This document shows positions 7,341 through 10,358 of a stretch of DNA of 10,358 bases, piece after piece; position 1 is the first letter of the stretch, and each line of letters opens with the position of its first letter. The notes beneath the pieces are model-generated. The model was not told the origin of the DNA. It ran no database searches and saw nothing but the letters and a program-made list of their open reading frames with translations. The position numbers were made by a program, and so were the translations under genes. The DNA is taken from assembly GCA_900642245.1 (NCBI GenBank), contig CAAAJI010000943.1:1-10358 (forward strand), written 5' to 3'. This stretch comes from Fragilaria radians (Eukaryota; Bacillariophyta; Fragilariophyceae; Fragilariales; Fragilariaceae).

Positions 7341-7499
7341 CACAACTGAGCCTACAGCTTTAGTTGACTAGTGTCGGTAGAAGACAACCACAGCCTGAGT
7401 AGTCAAGAAGTACAGCAGTAGTTGAAGTTGAGTCCGTAGAAGACAATCACAGCCTGAAGAAGTACAGCTAGAGTTCAACTTGAATGATGGTAGTAGACA
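7341..7499. repeat. Imperfect minisatellite, three units of about 55 bp (copy 2)
   Basis: Units start near 7346, 7391 and 7450. They share GCCTGA, AGAAGTACAGC, TAGTTGAAGTTGA or its variants, and GTAGAAGACAA(T/C)CACA. The best-conserved pair is GTAGAAGACAACCACAGCCTGA at 7377-7398 against GTAGAAGACAATCACAGCCTGA at 7436-7457. The array is homologous to 1491-1679. Its outer edge at 7499 abuts the broken pol of remnant B. Confidence 0.75.
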
Positions 7500-7952
7500 T
7501 ACGTTAAGCAATACTGTTGAAGAGAAGACATGTCTTCAGCATTAGGTAATCTATGCTTGAAATGCACCATACATCCAGCAAGATCTAGAGGAATAGTAAG
7601 GACATTACTGTCATTGCTGTTCTTAACAACCATTTGTTGTGCTCTTACGTGTCTATGACAAATAGAGTCTATGAATATGCCAAATATGATTTGACGTTTC
7701 ATTATATATGCCTTCATGTACTAATAGCAGAACAGACTGTCCATTGGGTAAGTCTAAGGCAGTAATAGCACTGACAATTGGAAGATTCCATTGAACGGCA
7801 GTTTCATGATCAAAGCCAACCACATTTGCCCTTCTGAAGCTGTGGATTGATAATATCTCCCATCCTTTGCCTAGAACACAAGTATCAGCACCAACATGTA
7901 GGATACTGATATGATATTTTTCTGGTAAGAAAAGAAAATTCATGCATTTATT
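7500..7952 (-). pseudogene. Copia aspartic protease and following linker, remnant B
   Basis: Directly after the TAA at 7953-7955 the same frame runs through NKCMNFLFLPEKYHISIL into HVGADTCVLGKGWE. This is the retropepsin motif, normally D(S/T/G)GADT, but the catalytic Asp is His (codon 7896-7898). RRANVVGFDHE, PIVSAITALDLPNGQS and GIYNETSNH follow. A deletion with frameshift near 7690 removes about ten expected codons. FIDSICHRH, TIPLDLAGCMVHFKHRLP and QQYCLT then end at the break near 7500. The protease would be inactive. Confidence 0.82.
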
Positions 7953-7955
7953 TTA

Positions 7956-10062
7956 CAAAGTATTATTTATACTGATACTTGTATGTATGTTATGTTCTGG
8001 AGTCCAATAGTCATAGTCAATTTCCTGTTGTGATTCATAGATATTGGAAGTATTGATCGCTTCTTCGAGGAATTCATCAATTAACCCATAATCCTGCTCT
8101 GTACCATCTTGAAGTTCTTCCTCCCCTTTCACAGTATTTTTGACTTTTGCATATTGATTTGGCATATTGGAGGAATGATTTCTATCCTTTTCAGGAACTA
8201 TGACAGTATCCTTTTTGCTTGATGACATTTTCTTTTTATCATCTTCCTGCTGCTGCCTCTTTCTTTCATTTAACAGCCATTTCTTTGCCTCTACAGAAAG
8301 AGTCATCCAGATTTCTGGAGGTTACATACCATTGCAATTTTGGATGATGCTGTTCTTCATCGGAACAAGTTGAATCTTGAAGTTGCAGTTCATTAATTAA
8401 TGCTAAAACTGTCTTAACCTTATCCTTCCTGGTAGTCCCGGTAGGTTGGCATGTAGTATGGATCTGTCTTGCATTCTTTTCTTTGACTTGTTGATCATGT
8501 CTGATGGCATGTGACCTAAGGAAATTACAAGTTTCTGAAAAAGACTTATCATTCACCAATGCTTCAAAAACGGTATCAACCATGCCAATATTCTGTGCAT
8601 TCTGCACCAACCGACGTTTCTTGATGTCATCATCATTCCAAGTATTTTGGCCAAGTAAAACAAGTTTTGTGAAGACATCTTCATAATCTTGTACCCATTT
8701 AAACAACCCCCCTTTATAATGACGAGTAAAGACTGTTGTAATGACATGTTCTAACTTTTTAATCCTAATATTCCTATTGCCATCAGTCTCATATTGATTA
8801 ACTAACTGATACCATGCCCGAATGCCATCTTATTTGTTTATATTTTCCATCAAGATTCTACCCCTAGTCCACCTTGACAAGCACTGAGTAGTGCGCCGTA
8901 CAGTGCACGTGTATCTTTTTTAATTTGTGATGCTGAAGGGACATCATCCATGAAATCAACAAAACAGTCTACCCCTTTATCTAAGTAAGCAGCCTGAAAA
9001 TCCGCATCAAATAGATAACCTGCACCGATTTGTTCATAATGACCTTCTACACTATTTCTAAAAAGTTCAAAACGGTCAATGCTTCCATCCCAAATGACTC
9101 TTGAAGGTAGGACTTGACGTCTCTCATCATTTGTAGCTGATATTGCTTGTGACCTCCCCTTAACCATCTTCATGAAAGTACTTGGATGATCTGGCAATTG
9201 ATGTTCCTCAATGCCTGAAGGGTATTAATCTTCATCATATGACTTCTTCATATCATTTCTGTATCCTTCAAAATCTGGTTTTGGCATAAATGCATGATTT
9301 AAATGCTTAGGATAGAAGTCATGAGCATTAGACTTTGCTGAAGTCTTGGAGATCTCAGTGTCATCTGAGAGGACACTTGGTGTAGATCCTTTGCTAACAA
9401 TTGATTCATGCTTCTTAGATCTAGTGCTAATTGTAGATCCAATTAAAGAATCTTGTGTTGTAAAATCTTCTAAGTAATTTTAGAAATCTTTCCGAATCTG
9501 CCAATAACGTGCCATATAATGCATTCTCAATGTTGCTATATTGTCTGTATTTAGAAGCTTAGTTTCTTCTTCAAATGTGGATGGGATTAACTGCTCTGTC
9601 ACATCAGCATGAATATCTAAACCAGCTTTTTCTTTAATTAGTGTCTTAAAACACTTTCCCAAGCATATGACTTTAATAATAGAATCTTGGAAAACAGAAT
9701 CTCGTAGATCTTGACGTGAAAACATATTTCCACTGAGATATGTCTGGAGAACCCCAAAATGACGCTTTAGGTGATGGTTTACTTTTATCACTATGACTAT
9801 CTTCATGACTTTTGGTAACTGTGGGATTTTCTTTGCTAGGATTGTGAAGTACATCCAACTTTGGTTCCTCAGTAGATGATGCTGACTTGATGATTTTGGG
9901 CATCTTTACGTCTTTAGATGAAATAGATCTTTTTGACTGCCGGCCTTCTGGTCTTCTCACATGACCACCAGGTTGTTTCTTACTTATCCTAGCTGACCTT
10001 CTTAGCTCATGGTCAGCTTCCCTTGGGTTCTGGGTGACTCCCCTTTTTGTAGGTGAGCTCAT
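7956..10062 (-). pseudogene. Copia gag of remnant B, nearly full length but broken
   Basis: An ATG at 10062 opens a basic, Lys/Ser/Pro-rich N-terminus (SSPTKRG, RRSARISKKQPGG, VKMPKIIKSASS). A frameshift near 9740-9715 leads to VTEQLIPSTFEEE and MHYMARYWQIRKDF, then an in-frame TAA at 9480-9482. The frame goes on through STPSVLSDDTEISK and PKPDFEGY to a second TAA at 9225-9227. The best-conserved part follows: VIWDGSIDRFELFRNSVEGHY, GAGYLFDADFQAAYLDKGVD, ASQIKKDTRALYGALLSACQ. A frameshift near 8868 and a TAA at 8830-8832 precede WYQLVNQYETDG, KKLEHVITTV, LFKWVQDYED and NIGMVDTVFEALVND. A last frameshift near 8335 leads to EAKKWLLNERKRQQQEDDKKK and the acidic GEEELQDG / FLEEA end. Diatom copia Gag-like by recognition; no zinc knuckle seen. 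Confidence 0.82.
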
Positions 10063-10133
10063 TGTACTGATAATAAGCCGTTCTAGCAGAGATGAGGACG
10101 TTTCCGAAATAAAATGAAGACTTTTGCTATAGT

Positions 10134-10259
10134 GATGAAGTTTTAGACTTAGGAAGAACACGGATATGACTTAGAAGATGCAGGTTTGGACTTATAAGAT
10201 GAAGTTTTAGACTTATAACATGAAGTTTTAGACTTAGTGGATTTGACTTAGGCTGATAG
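10134..10259. repeat. 21-bp tandem repeats upstream of gag in remnant B
   Basis: The unit GATGAAGTTTTAGACTTATAA is clearest at 10198-10218, followed by a variant at 10219-10239. Shorter or diverged units lie at 10134-10152, about 10175-10197 and 10240-10259. The first part (10134-10190) also aligns with GATGAAGTTTCAGACTAAATG...GATGAAG at 1316-1366, so the 21-bp array appears to have grown from a piece of the shared leader. Confidence 0.8.
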
Positions 10260-10358
10260 ATGCTGTTGAAATGTGCCTTTTAATGATTAATAATGACTCT
10301 ATTCGTAGACTTAAGAATATTAGCTTCAAAATTTGACTGAATAATAACTCTAACTAAC
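10256..10358 (-). repeat. Shared retroelement leader sequence (remnant B copy, cut by window edge)
   Basis: This AT-rich tail of the window resembles 1376-1475: GAA(A)TGT followed by TTAATAATG, TAGCT..AAAATT and GAATAATAACTCT in the same order, with about 18 extra bases in the middle. If the homology is right, the minisatellite found at 1491 and 7341 should start soon after position 10358. Confidence 0.4.

Larger units (their letters stand above)
5455..7499 (-). mobile_element. Ty1/copia retroelement remnant A (leader, deleted gag, protease, partial integrase)
   Basis: Read on the minus strand: minisatellite and leader (7499-7231), a gag start region (about 7190-6740), a deletion joint, the gag C-terminus with 33-bp repeats (6735-6490), the aspartic protease (6450 to about 6250), a linker and the start of integrase (6060-5455). 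The gene order protease then integrase is that of Ty1/copia. Relative to remnant B about 1.6 kb of gag is missing, joined between the GSPDIS and KGEEELQ coding segments. The element stops abruptly in integrase after codons for RQHGI, so reverse transcriptase, RNase H and the 3' LTR are absent. It carries many stops and frameshifts and is not functional. Confidence 0.82.
7500..10358 (-). mobile_element. Ty1/copia retroelement remnant B (leader, gag, protease; rest lost)
   Basis: Read on the minus strand from the window edge: leader-like DNA and 21-bp repeats (10358-10134), the gag start (ATG at 10062), a long gag, an aspartic protease (about 7943-7700) and the beginning of the linker to integrase, which stops after the QQYCLT codons at about 7500. 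The leader-type minisatellite of remnant A begins right there. Reverse transcriptase, integrase, RNase H and 3' LTR are missing. The family is that of remnant A, and probably of C, all on the same strand. The 5' end continues beyond the window. Confidence 0.85.

Noticed and set aside
10134..10259. Regular 21-bp repeats considered as a CRISPR-like array.
   Set aside because: The units are adjacent without unique spacers, diverged, and in a eukaryotic retroelement leader.

Overview
This is a eukaryotic nuclear window of AT-rich accessory DNA, most probably from a diatom (stramenopile). The evidence is two secreted trypsin-family proteins with the RYPY / LTAA framework and a Lys/Pro/Ser/Thr-rich tail like those of diatom secreted proteases, and several decayed Ty1/copia retroelement remnants whose Gag-Pol resembles diatom copia families. 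The taxonomic call comes from recognising these proteins without a search. Nothing bacterial (operons, ribosome binding sites, CRISPR) is visible.

Layout from left to right. (1) 1-339, minus strand: the N-terminal 113 codons of a secreted S1A trypsin-like protease, cut by the window edge, with signal peptide, RIIGG activation site and LTAAHC motif intact. (2) 340-1679, minus strand: remnant C of a copia element. Its RNase H end (stop at 674) and a probable LTR start (640) lie just upstream of the protease. On its 5' side the RNase H is joined directly to a leader and minisatellite that also occur beside the other remnants. (3) About 1700-2510: a GC-richer non-coding island containing three copies of a 10-bp motif. 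(4) 2510-3713: no recognisable gene. (5) 3714-4700, plus strand: a complete 328-residue paralogue of the first protease. Its catalytic His is Pro and its catalytic Ser is Gly, while the activation site, Asp, S1 pocket Asp and cysteines are kept; it is a predicted secreted pseudoprotease. (6) 4701-5454: no gene seen. (7) 5455-7499, minus strand: copia remnant A (leader, internally deleted gag, protease, start of integrase). (8) 7500-10358, minus strand: copia remnant B of the same family (5' leader, gag, protease), broken off in pol exactly where remnant A begins.

The two protease genes are divergent paralogues about 3.4 kb apart, with a retroelement remnant and other repeats between them. Only the second is fully visible. 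One member keeps its catalytic His and the other has lost two of three catalytic residues, which suggests a protease plus inactive-homologue pair. The three copia remnants share strand and leader, so this locus has repeatedly received or duplicated one family. All are broken by stops, frameshifts and deletions.
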